Positions 7,167 through 16,887 of a stretch of DNA of 64,000 nucleotides are shown one piece after another; position 1 is the stretch's first letter; every line of letters starts with the position of its first letter. The notes under the pieces were generated by a model. It was not told where the DNA came from and ran no database searches. It saw nothing but the letters and a program-made list of their open reading frames with translations. This DNA is from Legionella sp. W10-070. GTDB taxonomy: Bacteria; Pseudomonadota; Gammaproteobacteria; Legionellales; Legionellaceae. A program made the position numbers and the translations under genes. The stretch covers positions 39,606 through 103,605 of the forward strand of contig NZ_CAAAJC010000012.1 in assembly GCF_900640175.1 (NCBI RefSeq). Reading direction: 5' to 3'.

Positions 7167-10100
7167 ATGACTCTTAAGACCATTTTTAACAAACCATTAG
7201 ATCGTCCGATTGAGGGAGTCATAAAAGCTGATGATGCTGCAAGTCTTCGTCTCGAAATTGAAGAGTATGTGTTGACTAATGAAGTTGAGAAAAGATTGGA
7301 ATCTTTTTTGGATGCCTACAACAACTATGAAGGTGCTAATGGTGTTTGGATTTCAGGTTTCTTTGGTTCAGGTAAGTCTCATTTATTGAAGATGCTGGCA
7401 ATTTTAGTCGAAAATAGAACAATAGATGGGGCTTCTGCTCTGGAACTATTCTTGCCCAAATGTGCGGACAATGAAATATTACGTGGTGATCTTAAACGAG
7501 CTGTAGCCATTCCTTCAAAAAGCATTCTCTTTAATATTGACCAAAAGGCGGATGTCATCAGCAAAACTGAGATTGATGCTTTACTCGCAGTTTTCGTAAA
7601 AGTTTTTGATGATATGTGTGGCTATTATGGTAAACAAGGACATATTGCTCAGTTTGAGAGAGATCTTGACAGTCGTGGTTGCTACGAGAAGTTCAAATCA
7701 GCCTATGTATCCATAGCAGGAAAACCATGGCAAAAGGGTCGTGAACAAGCGCTATTGGAGTCAAAAAACATAGCCATAGCGTATGCTAAGGCAACGAATG
7801 GTGATGAGTCTTCAGCCATGGGGATTCTCGATAAGTACCGCAGCGACTATCGAGTCTCGATCGAAGATTTTGCGGAGCAAGTACATGCATATATAGAGCG
7901 GCAATCACCCAACTTCCGTCTAAACTTTTTTGTCGATGAAGTCGGGCAGTATATTGCAGATAATGTCAAGTTGATGACAAATCTCCAGACTATTGCTGAG
8001 AGTTTGGCTACCAAATGTCGGGGACGCGCCTGGGTGATCGTCACAGCACAGGAAGACATGGGAACCGTCGTTGGTGAAATGAGCAAACAGCAAGGTAACG
8101 ATTTCACAAAAATTCAGGCCCGGTTTAATAATCGTATGAAACTGACCAGTGCAGATGTAGCTGAGGTTATACAAAAACGTCTGCTCATGAAAACAGCGAA
8201 AGGCATTAATCTACTCTCAGATATATATCGTTTGCAGTCGAATAATTTTAAAACGCTATTTGATTTTGTAGATGGTGCTCAATCTTATCGTAACTTCCAA
8301 GATCGTGATCATTTCATTCATAGTTATCCCTTCATTCCTTATCAATTTAGCCTTTTCCAATCAGCCATTCAAAATCTATCATCTCATGATGCTTTTGAGG
8401 GCAAACACAGTTCTGTTGGAGAGCGCTCCATGTTGGGTGTGTTTCAGCAAGTAGCAGTTAAAATTGGGGATAAGGAAATAGGTCAGCTTGCAACTTTTGA
8501 TTTGATGTTTGAAGGGATTCGAACTGCTTTAAAGTCAAATATTCAAAGAGCGATTATTCATGCTGAGAACAACCTTGATAATGACTTCGCAATTCAATTG
8601 TTAAAAGCTCTTTTTTTAATCAAATACGTCAAGGAGTTTAAGGCAACTGCTCGAAATTTATGTGTTCTGATGCTTGAAAGATTTAATCAGGATCTCCACG
8701 CACTGAGCAAAAGAGTTGAAGAAACGCTTAATCTTCTGGAACAACAAACTTATTTGCAACGTAATGGTGACTTATATGAATATCTTACGGATGAAGAAAA
8801 AGATGTTGAAAAAGAAATTAAAAACACAGAGGTGGAGTCAACTGATATTGCCTCAGAACTTGAGACTATTGTATTCGATCATATTATCAAGCATAGAAAA
8901 ATACGGTTTGACAAAAATGGACAAGATTATATTTTTTCCAGGAAAATGGATGATCGGTTATATGGCCGTGAGCAAGAGCTAGCTATTCATATCATTAGTC
9001 CATTTCATGAACACGCTGAAAATGAACAGATGCTGCTTACTAACTCAATGTATAAGAACGATGAATTATTTGTTGTCTTACCAGCGGATGATAGATTGAT
9101 GCGTGATTTATTGATGTATAAGCAGACTGAAAAATACATCCGGCAGAATATGTCAATGACCCAACAGGAGGCAGTAAAGCGGATTTTGAATGATAAAGGA
9201 TTCCAAAATCAGGAACGATATGTCGAGCTTAAACTGCATGTTCACGGTCTTATTTCCAAGGCCAGATTTTTTATTGCAGGTGAAGAAGTTGAGATTAGTT
9301 CTGAAGATGCACAAGTCCGAGTACAGCGTGGATTTCATGAACTCATCACTCGCGCCTATCCGAATCTAAATATGCTGCGAGGTATTAATTATACTGAAAA
9401 TGATATTATAACGTGTCTTAATAAATCCCAGCAGATTCTTTTGGGCAATGATGTAACGTCATTGGTTGAGTCGGAGCAAGAACTATTGGCTTTCATCCAT
9501 AGCAATAATCGAGGTGGTGTACGTACAACACTAAAAAGTTTGCTGGAGAAATTTGAGCATAAGCCCTATGGTTGGCCGTTTGCCGCTGTTCTTTGTACAT
9601 TAGCTAAACTGTGTGCTCGTGGCAAAATTGAGCTAAGAGTTGCTGGCAACCTTCTTGAAGATGATGAATTGGAACGTGCATTGCGTAATACTCATGGACA
9701 TGGCAATGTGGTATTGGAGCCCCAGATTGAATTTACAGCATCTCAGGTGCGTGCACTAAAAGAATTTTTTCAAGATTTTTTTGATGCCCCACCACCAGCT
9801 AATGAGGCTAAGATTCTAGGTAGGGAAACGGGTATTGCTTTTCATAGTCTCATGCAAGAGCTCAAAACAAGTGCTGGTGAGACATCCAAGTATCCATTCT
9901 TACAATCGCTGATACCAGTAATCGAAAAGCTCAAAGAACTTAATGGTAAGTCGTATACTTGGTATCTAACTGAACTTATCCCTCAAGAAGACATTCTTTT
10001 TGATATGAAAGAAAGCATTATCGATCCGGTTCGCAAATTTATGAGTGGCCCACAAAAAGATATCTTCGATAACGCCTGTAAGTTTGTTCAAATTCAGAAG

Positions 10101-10721
10101 CCAAATTTTACCTATATCAAAGGTGATGAAGCCGAACAAATAACCATCAGTCTTGAGGATCCTAAATGTTTCAAAGGTAATCAGATGCAACAAGTGAAAT
10201 TGCTGCTCGAAACATTGCAGAAGAAAGTCAATGCTCAGCTTGTGGAAGAGATTACCAAAGGCAAAGAGAAGATTCTTTCCCTCAAAGATCGTCTCTGTGG
10301 CATGGAGGAATTCGGTATGCTGAATAAAGAGCAACAGGAGCAACTCACCCGAGCGTTCAATACATTTAGTGCGAATTTTGAGTGTCAGGATTTAATTGCT
10401 GTCATCCGAGATGAGCTGCGCCGATTTGAAGAAAGCGACTACCGAAATTTACTTTGCCAGATGGCAACCTGGGCACAACCGACGACACCAGCACTGAAAC
10501 TAGGGCCTGAACCCTGCACCTCTACTATCACGGTCAAAGGTGAGATCCCTTCACCAACGGCCAAGCAGGAGCCACAAATTGAGTATGTATCCTGCCGAGA
10601 AATGAAAATCTCATTTGATAAAGCCTGGCTGGCTAACGAGAGCGATGTAGATAGTTACCTAGAATCTATGCGTGAGTCACTGCTAAAAGAGATACGTAAG
10701 GGCAAGCGTATTCAAATTTGA
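7167..10721 (+). CDS. brxC: BrxC, large BREX AAA-type ATPase
   Basis: 1184-residue ATPase, the DUF499-related BrxC/PglY family. Walker A GFFGSGKSH lies at residues 64-72 and a Walker B stretch FFVDEVGQ near 254-261, within the N-terminal third; the remainder is long, helical and charged, as in the family. BrxC is required for both phage restriction and host methylation in type 1 BREX. The ATG at 7167 is preferred over the TTG three bases upstream because AGAGGA lies about 7 bases before it. The frame is intact from end to end. Followed by a 30-bp palindrome and a mini-ORF before pglX, so this is the one loose junction in the operon. Confidence 0.93.
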   Translation: MTLKTIFNKPLDRPIEGVIKADDAASLRLEIEEYVLTNEVEKRLESFLDAYNNYEGANGVWISGFFGSGKSHLLKMLAILVENRTIDGASALELFLPKCADNEILRGDLKRAVAIPSKSILFNIDQKADVISKTEIDALLAVFVKVFDDMCGYYGKQGHIAQFERDLDSRGCYEKFKSAYVSIAGKPWQKGREQALLESKNIAIAYAKATNGDESSAMGILDKYRSDYRVSIEDFAEQVHAYIERQSPNFRLNFFVDEVGQYIADNVKLMTNLQTIAESLATKCRGRAWVIVTAQEDMGTVVGEMSKQQGNDFTKIQARFNNRMKLTSADVAEVIQKRLLMKTAKGINLLSDIYRLQSNNFKTLFDFVDGAQSYRNFQDRDHFIHSYPFIPYQFSLFQSAIQNLSSHDAFEGKHSSVGERSMLGVFQQVAVKIGDKEIGQLATFDLMFEGIRTALKSNIQRAIIHAENNLDNDFAIQLLKALFLIKYVKEFKATARNLCVLMLERFNQDLHALSKRVEETLNLLEQQTYLQRNGDLYEYLTDEEKDVEKEIKNTEVESTDIASELETIVFDHIIKHRKIRFDKNGQDYIFSRKMDDRLYGREQELAIHIISPFHEHAENEQMLLTNSMYKNDELFVVLPADDRLMRDLLMYKQTEKYIRQNMSMTQQEAVKRILNDKGFQNQERYVELKLHVHGLISKARFFIAGEEVEISSEDAQVRVQRGFHELITRAYPNLNMLRGINYTENDIITCLNKSQQILLGNDVTSLVESEQELLAFIHSNNRGGVRTTLKSLLEKFEHKPYGWPFAAVLCTLAKLCARGKIELRVAGNLLEDDELERALRNTHGHGNVVLEPQIEFTASQVRALKEFFQDFFDAPPPANEAKILGRETGIAFHSLMQELKTSAGETSKYPFLQSLIPVIEKLKELNGKSYTWYLTELIPQEDILFDMKESIIDPVRKFMSGPQKDIFDNACKFVQIQKPNFTYIKGDEAEQITISLEDPKCFKGNQMQQVKLLLETLQKKVNAQLVEEITKGKEKILSLKDRLCGMEEFGMLNKEQQEQLTRAFNTFSANFECQDLIAVIRDELRRFEESDYRNLLCQMATWAQPTTPALKLGPEPCTSTITVKGEIPSPTAKQEPQIEYVSCREMKISFDKAWLANESDVDSYLESMRESLLKEIRKGKRIQI

Positions 10722-10727
10722 GAAACA

Positions 10728-10757
10728 GATCAATTTCCTGGCGCCAGGAAATTGATC
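10728..10757. repeat. Perfect 30-bp palindrome between brxC and pglX
   Basis: A perfect self-complementary sequence centred on GGCGCC (arms GATCAATTTCCTGGC and its complement) begins 6 bases after the brxC stop. As RNA it would form a very stable hairpin with almost no loop. No T-run follows, so it is not a standard terminator. It may be an RNase processing or stability element separating the upstream and downstream BREX mRNAs, or a protein-binding dyad. Confidence 0.85.
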
Positions 10758-10773
10758 ACCTGGAGAAATAACA

Positions 10774-10854
10774 ATGAAATCAGACATGATTCAAATACTT
10801 CAAAGTCAATTTGACTCACTCAGTCAACAGATACCTGAAGAAAAAGGTAACTAA
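10774..10854 (+). CDS. 26-residue mini-ORF upstream of pglX; possible remnant
   Basis: ATG at 10774 with GGAG about 9 bases upstream opens a 26-codon frame (begins MKSDMIQILQSQFDSL) whose TAA touches the pglX ATG at 10855. The sequence looks like the extreme N-terminus of a DinD/antirepressor-like protein cut short, but that similarity is from memory and weak. Stop-start abutment suggests it may act as a leader peptide coupling translation into pglX. No function can be assigned. Confidence 0.4.
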   Translation: MKSDMIQILQSQFDSLSQQIPEEKGN

Positions 10855-13800
10855 ATGGAAACGGCTAAGCTCAAAAAATTTGCTCAGCTTGCTCGACGAA
10901 TCCTCAGAGAACAGGTTTCTGCAAAGCTCAAGTTTGTACTAACAAAAGACAGTGCAGCCCGCCGAGAAAGTCCAGAGGCTATTAAGAAGCTTGAAGAAGC
11001 TATTGATTGTTATGGTAAGGATCAGGTCATCGAACGCGTGGCTTACACCTGGTTTAACCGATTCTGCGCCTTGCGTTTTATGGATGTAAACCGTTACACT
11101 CGTATTGGAGTGGTTTCACCTTCCAAAGACCAGTCCCAGCCTGAAATTTTGGCTGAAGCCAAGATGGGCCATATCGACGAAGAAATGGTACCAGACACGA
11201 TAAGAAAGAATATTTTTGCACTGCTCCAAGGTAGCTCCCCTAGCCGTGACCCACAGGGTGAAGCTTACCGCTTGTTAGTCGTGGCGGTCTGTAACTTCTT
11301 TCACCATGCCATGCCGTTTTTGTTTCAGCGCATAGACGACTATACCGAATTACTGATGCCTGATGACCTACTCTCAAGTAACTCTATTCTCAATTATACG
11401 CGCGAAGCAATGACATCAAATGATTGCAATGATGTTGAGGTAATTGGCTGGCTCTACCAATTCTATATTTCCGAGAAAAAGGATGAAGTGTTTGATGGGC
11501 TGAAGAAGAATAAAAAAGTAACACCTGAAAACATCCCTGCTGCCACTCAGCTTTTTACACCGCACTGGATTGTGCGCTATTTAGTTGAAAACTCACTCGG
11601 TCGTCTTTGGCTTCTCAACCGCCCTGATTCAAAGCTGGTTGAACGCATGGATTACTATATTAAATCAGAGCAACAAGAAACAGACTTCCTAAAAATTGAT
11701 AAACCTGAAGATATTAAAATTTGTGACCCAGCCTGTGGTTCTGGTCATATGCTCACTTATGCCTTTGATCTGCTTTATACCATCTACGAAGAAGAAGGCT
11801 ATGAACCCACTGAAATCCCGGAAAAAATTCTTACCCATAACCTATTTGGCATCGAAATCGACGAACGTGCCGGTGAGTTGGCTGCCTTCGCCCTTACCAT
11901 GAAAGCTCGTGCCAAACAAAGGCGGTTCTTTAACAAAGGAATTAAGCCAAACATCTGCGTGTTGGAGAATTTGCATTTTGAAGAAGGAGAGCTTCATGAC
12001 TATATGAACTTTGCAGGTCAAGAACTCTTCACAACACCACTTCTGACCACATTGAACCAGTTTAAAGAATCAGACAACTTCGGCTCCTTGATACGTCCTG
12101 ATATTACTGACATAAAGAACATATTGCAGAATTTAAAGGCTAAGGATTTAAGTAGCGACTGGATTTATGAGTCAACCCATAAAAAGATATTGCAAGCTCT
12201 TCGACAGGCGGATTATCTTAGCCCTAAATACCATGTTGTAATCGCCAACCCACCTTATATGGGTGGTAAAGGGATGAATGGGAGATTGTCTGCATGGCTA
12301 AAAGATAACTATGCAGATGTGAAATCAGATTTGTTCTCTGCTTTCATTGTCCGTAATACAGAACTTACGTTAACCAAAGGTCAACTTGGTTTTATGACGC
12401 CATTTACTTGGATGTTTATTTCATCCTATGAAAAGTTACGTTCTTTTTTAATTAATCAAAAAACTATATCTTCATTGGTTCAATTAGAATATTCGGGATT
12501 CGATGGCGCCACTGTACCAATATGTGCCTTCACAGTTGAAAATTCGCACAATCTTAAATACAAAGGTGGATACGTTAGGTTATCTGATTTTAAAGGCTCT
12601 GCTAATCAAGGACCAAAGACCATTGAAGCTATTAATAACCCCGATTGTGGCTGGTTTTATCGTGCCTCCGGTACTGATTTTAAAAAGATTCCAGCTAGTC
12701 CAATTAATTACTGGATAAGCAATAATATTAGAGATATCTTTATAAAGAGTACTAAAATCGTTGGGGATATTGCTAATCCAAATCAAGCCTTAGTTACAGG
12801 AAATACTAATTTTTACATTCGAAAATGGAGTGAGGTTTCTAAAGAGAAAATAGGTTTTGGGTATAATTCTCGTGAAGAAGCAAAATATTCACAAAAAAAA
12901 TGGTTCCCCTACAATAAAGGCGGTGATTTTCGAAATTGGTATGGAAACTTTGAGCATATTATTGATTGGGAAAATGATGGTTATAAGTTACAGACAACGC
13001 TACATCCAAACGGTGATAGATTGTGGGCACACAATTTTGTTTTAGAAAGTATCTTCAAAGAAGCAATAGTGTGGAGCAAAATCACCTCAGGGAAGCCCTG
13101 CTTTAGATATTCACCCGACGGTTTTCTCTTTGATGATGCATCTGGTGTCTGCTCTTTTCAGGCAGATAGAAAGGAACTTATTCTTGGACTATTCTGCAGC
13201 AAAATAAACTATTTAATTCAAAGCATTACTAATCCCACGTTAAATATACAACCAGCTAACCTTCGAAATGTACCGTTGCCAGAAATTATACCTAATAATA
13301 TTAAGAGATTAGTGAATAAGATTATTTTAATATCGAAATCAGATTGGGATTCCTATGAAATATCCTGGAATTTCACTGGCATACCAATACTAAATCGGGG
13401 CTATCATCAAATATCACTGAAAACTATATATCAAAAAATTCGCTCCCACTGGTGGGAAATGACACTTGATATGCAAAAATTGGAAGAAGAGAATAACAGC
13501 AACTTCATAGAAGCTTATGGTCTTCAGAATGCAGTTTCGCCAAAAGTGCCGCTAAATGAAATCACCCTAACCTGTAATCCGCATTACCGCTACGGTAACG
13601 ACAAGAGCGAAGAGGAGCTTGAAGCACTATTGCTTGCCGATACCATGCGAGAATTGGTTTCTTATGCTGTGGGCTGCATGCTAGGCCGCTATGCTTTAGA
13701 AAAACCAGGTTTGATCCTAGCTAACCAGGGAGAAACCATCGAGGACTATCTAAAGCGAGTCCCTTCTCCAATCTTTCCAGCTGATGAAGACAACGTTATC

Positions 13801-14382
13801 CCCATTCTCGATAGTAACTGGTTTTCCGATGATATTACTGAACGCTTCCATAAATTCCTGCAAGTAGCCTTTGGTGAGGAACAATATGGGGAAAACCTGA
13901 GGTTTATAGAACAGAGCCTAAACATCAAAGAGAAACAAAACTATAGCATTAGAGACTATTTTTTAAATGAATTCTATACCGACCATGTGAAGCGGTATAA
14001 GAAACGCCCTATCTACTGGCTATTTTCAAGCCCCAATGGAAGTTTTAATGTATTAATTTACATGCACCGTTACCGTCCAGATACAGTCAGTGTGGTGTTG
14101 AATGACTATTTACGCGAATACCGCACCAAACTTATTGCACATAAAAAATATTTAGAAGCAGTAAGTATAAGTGCCAGCACCTCAAAAAACGAGAAGACAA
14201 AGGCATTTAAGGAGATTGATAAGACTAACAAGATCCTGAAAGAATTGGAAGAATATGAGCGCGACATTCTTTATCCACTTGCTGCTGAACAGTTAGAAAT
14301 AGATCTTGATGACGGCGTGAAGGTTAACTATCCAAAGTTTGGTGCGGCTTTGAAGAAAATTAAGGGGTTAACGGATGAGTAA
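10855..14382 (+). CDS. pglX: PglX (BrxX), BREX N6-adenine DNA methyltransferase
   Basis: 1175-residue class I methyltransferase that methylates adenine in a non-palindromic BREX site on host DNA and is needed for discrimination and defence. SAM-binding motif I DPACGSGHML lies at about residues 290-300 and the catalytic NPPY at 465-468 (VVIANPPYMGG). A target-recognition region of lower conservation follows (about 480-870), then a conserved C-terminal part (SYAVGCMLGRY, later ELEEYERDILYPLA). No frameshift or homopolymer tract is seen. The specificity region is more AT-rich than its surroundings, consistent with exchange of recognition modules. The stop overlaps pglZ by 8 bases. Confidence 0.95.
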   Translation: METAKLKKFAQLARRILREQVSAKLKFVLTKDSAARRESPEAIKKLEEAIDCYGKDQVIERVAYTWFNRFCALRFMDVNRYTRIGVVSPSKDQSQPEILAEAKMGHIDEEMVPDTIRKNIFALLQGSSPSRDPQGEAYRLLVVAVCNFFHHAMPFLFQRIDDYTELLMPDDLLSSNSILNYTREAMTSNDCNDVEVIGWLYQFYISEKKDEVFDGLKKNKKVTPENIPAATQLFTPHWIVRYLVENSLGRLWLLNRPDSKLVERMDYYIKSEQQETDFLKIDKPEDIKICDPACGSGHMLTYAFDLLYTIYEEEGYEPTEIPEKILTHNLFGIEIDERAGELAAFALTMKARAKQRRFFNKGIKPNICVLENLHFEEGELHDYMNFAGQELFTTPLLTTLNQFKESDNFGSLIRPDITDIKNILQNLKAKDLSSDWIYESTHKKILQALRQADYLSPKYHVVIANPPYMGGKGMNGRLSAWLKDNYADVKSDLFSAFIVRNTELTLTKGQLGFMTPFTWMFISSYEKLRSFLINQKTISSLVQLEYSGFDGATVPICAFTVENSHNLKYKGGYVRLSDFKGSANQGPKTIEAINNPDCGWFYRASGTDFKKIPASPINYWISNNIRDIFIKSTKIVGDIANPNQALVTGNTNFYIRKWSEVSKEKIGFGYNSREEAKYSQKKWFPYNKGGDFRNWYGNFEHIIDWENDGYKLQTTLHPNGDRLWAHNFVLESIFKEAIVWSKITSGKPCFRYSPDGFLFDDASGVCSFQADRKELILGLFCSKINYLIQSITNPTLNIQPANLRNVPLPEIIPNNIKRLVNKIILISKSDWDSYEISWNFTGIPILNRGYHQISLKTIYQKIRSHWWEMTLDMQKLEEENNSNFIEAYGLQNAVSPKVPLNEITLTCNPHYRYGNDKSEEELEALLLADTMRELVSYAVGCMLGRYALEKPGLILANQGETIEDYLKRVPSPIFPADEDNVIPILDSNWFSDDITERFHKFLQVAFGEEQYGENLRFIEQSLNIKEKQNYSIRDYFLNEFYTDHVKRYKKRPIYWLFSSPNGSFNVLIYMHRYRPDTVSVVLNDYLREYRTKLIAHKKYLEAVSISASTSKNEKTKAFKEIDKTNKILKELEEYERDILYPLAAEQLEIDLDDGVKVNYPKFGAALKKIKGLTDE

Positions 14383-16873
14383 CCGTATTGCTCTGACATT
14401 AAGTAAATTATTTGAGCGCCATCGGATCGTTTTTTGGTATGACACCAAAAAAGAGTTGCGCGAGAACTTTGAGGCTATTCAGCTATCCGGTATTGAAAAA
14501 TTGGAACTTAATAATAACCAGTATGGTATCAAATACAAAATTCTGCGTGAACAGCCGACACAAAAATTTCTACTCTACTATGAAGGACCTCAGCCTGATG
14601 ATCTCAATAACTGGCTGCTTGACGTACAATTGGCTCAATGTGAATTCCGTACGGATCAAGTGGCTATCTGGCTATCCGAGTTGGGGCTTGGGTTTGAGTT
14701 CACTGAAGTTATTCAGCCCCATGTGGAATTCTTCCAGGCAGAAAAACGAAAGGATGCGCTCAAAAAATTACTGAAGGCCGATGATACGGCTGGACAGATT
14801 CGTCTGAAAATGCTGGCAGTATGCACAGATAGTGAACCGCGTATCGATGCTGTGGCAGAAACTTTATTACAAGAGCTGGCAGAGAGGCATGACGAGAAGA
14901 TTAAATTGGTTGGCAGATGCGGTCTAGAAAACTTTCTTTGGGAGCAGATGACTCGTTGTTATGGTTATACTTCGAACGAGCCGGGTATCCGTGATTTTGT
15001 CATTGAACTTTTCAAATCATGCTACGCCATGGGTACAGACGGGCAGGTGAAACTGACTGGCGATGCTTTAGTTTTTCTTAAAAGATGGAAGGATAGCCGC
15101 CAATTTGAAGCTGGTTTTGAGGCATTATCAGAAGAATGTGCTGACGTACTTGGTATTGAACATAACTTAACCAACCAGGACTTTAGGGAGTTAATAGACT
15201 TAGATTATTTCCGTCTGATCGATTTGAAAGTCATAAGCGATCTAGTCCGAGCAGTTGCATCACGAACTGTTTCTAGCGGTGATGTATCACTTTGGGTTCG
15301 TCAACGAAGACAAAGCCATTGGTACGGACAATACCAACATCTTTATGAAGCTATTGATTATGCTTCTAGGTTTATCCATGCTTTGGGTGAAGCTAATCTA
15401 ACGATGAATAGTCTTGCCGAGGGTGTGCAAAGATACAGTGATTGCTGGTATCAACTCGATCAGCTTTATCGTAAATTTACTTATCATGTACGCATATCGG
15501 GCCAATCTTCTTTGATGGCTACTCTGACTGAGCAGATTGAGAACTTTTACAGTAATAATTATCTATTTAAACTGGGTAATTGCTTCCAGACCTTTGTTGA
15601 TGCGGCATCTAGGTGGGAAGCCGATCCAGTGAAGAATCAATCAGAATTTTTCGAGCAGTGGGTACGTCCATTCTTGCGCAAAGATACTAAGGTTTGTGTA
15701 CTTATCTCGGATGCCATGCGTTATGAAATTGGCGATGAATTGTTGTCCCTCATTCGCCAGGAAGACCGTTATAGCGCTGAAATAAAACCGGCCCTATCGA
15801 TGCTCCCGAGCTACACTCAGCTCGGTATGGCGGCACTACTTCCGCACAAGAAGCTAGAGATTGCAGACAATGAAAGCGGAGCCGTGTTAGTTGATGGATT
15901 AAGCTCACAAGGAACTATCAACCGCAAAAAGATCCTGGGACTTGTTCCAAATATACGCGCTACGGCCTGCAAAGCCGATGAGTTGATGGCCATGAAAAAA
16001 GATGATTGTCGAGCTTTAGTTCGTGATCATGATGTAATTTATGTTTATCATAACCGGATTGATGCTACAGGTGACAAACGGGAAACTGAAGAGCGTGTTT
16101 TCGAAGCAGTGGAAGAAACTTTGCAGGAATTAATTCGTTTGATTAAGAAACTTACTGGTGCCAATGCCACCAATTTGCTTGTGACAGCAGACCATGGCTT
16201 TATTTATCAAAATCGCACTATTGATGAAAGCGATTTTTCAGGTATTGATGCGGCAGGAGATAAAATTCTGTATCGAGATCGGCGTTTTCTGCTTGGTAAG
16301 GGGCTGATTGAATCTTCCAGTTTACGCAAGTTCGCGCCCAAACAACTAAGCCTTTCAGGTGAGGTAGAGGTTCAAATTCCCAAATCGATTAACCGTCTTA
16401 GATTAAAAGGTTCCGGCAGTCGTTTTGTACATGGAGGAGCATCATTGCAGGAGGTGGTCATTCCTGTTCTTAAAATTCACAAAAAACGCCAGAGCGATGT
16501 AACTGCTATAGAGGTAGATATCCTGCGCGGGTCCAGCTCGGTAATCACATCCGGGCAGCTGGCGGTGACGATGTATCAAGCTGGACCTGTTACAGATAAA
16601 GTCCAACCTCGTGTGCTAAGGGCTGGTATTTATACTGAAGCCGGCGAATTAATCTCTGATAGTCACGACCTGACTTTTGACCTGAGTTCGGATAATCCTC
16701 GAGAGCGCGAGCTTCAAGTACGCTTTGTCTTGACCCGTATGGCTGATGAAGTAAACGGTCAGGAAGTCATTCTTCGATTAGAGGAAAAACATGCTGGAAC
16801 TTCACATTACAAAGAATACAAGTCGCTCCGATATGTGATGCGACGATCATTTACCAGTGACTTTGACTTTTAG
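14375..16873 (+). CDS. pglZ: PglZ (BrxZ), alkaline-phosphatase-superfamily BREX protein
   Basis: 832-residue protein with the PglZ domain, a metal-dependent alkaline-phosphatase-superfamily fold. Metal-ligand motifs are visible: VCVLISDAMRYEIG with Asp446, and VTADHGFIYQ with Asp606-His607. The N-terminal 370 residues are helical and specific to the BREX family (RHRIVFWYDTKKELR near the start). Characterised PglZ has metal-dependent nuclease activity and, with PglX and BrxB/C, is essential to BREX. Translation is probably coupled to pglX by the 8-base overlap ending ATGAGTAA. Length is typical for type 1 systems. Confidence 0.94.
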   Translation: MSNRIALTLSKLFERHRIVFWYDTKKELRENFEAIQLSGIEKLELNNNQYGIKYKILREQPTQKFLLYYEGPQPDDLNNWLLDVQLAQCEFRTDQVAIWLSELGLGFEFTEVIQPHVEFFQAEKRKDALKKLLKADDTAGQIRLKMLAVCTDSEPRIDAVAETLLQELAERHDEKIKLVGRCGLENFLWEQMTRCYGYTSNEPGIRDFVIELFKSCYAMGTDGQVKLTGDALVFLKRWKDSRQFEAGFEALSEECADVLGIEHNLTNQDFRELIDLDYFRLIDLKVISDLVRAVASRTVSSGDVSLWVRQRRQSHWYGQYQHLYEAIDYASRFIHALGEANLTMNSLAEGVQRYSDCWYQLDQLYRKFTYHVRISGQSSLMATLTEQIENFYSNNYLFKLGNCFQTFVDAASRWEADPVKNQSEFFEQWVRPFLRKDTKVCVLISDAMRYEIGDELLSLIRQEDRYSAEIKPALSMLPSYTQLGMAALLPHKKLEIADNESGAVLVDGLSSQGTINRKKILGLVPNIRATACKADELMAMKKDDCRALVRDHDVIYVYHNRIDATGDKRETEERVFEAVEETLQELIRLIKKLTGANATNLLVTADHGFIYQNRTIDESDFSGIDAAGDKILYRDRRFLLGKGLIESSSLRKFAPKQLSLSGEVEVQIPKSINRLRLKGSGSRFVHGGASLQEVVIPVLKIHKKRQSDVTAIEVDILRGSSSVITSGQLAVTMYQAGPVTDKVQPRVLRAGIYTEAGELISDSHDLTFDLSSDNPRERELQVRFVLTRMADEVNGQEVILRLEEKHAGTSHYKEYKSLRYVMRRSFTSDFDF

Positions 16874-16887
16874 AGGATAGACAACCG

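Noticed and set aside
9966..10343. A 125-aa leftward ORF inside brxC
   Set aside because: Low-complexity Leu/Phe-rich shadow of the charged helical brxC frame.
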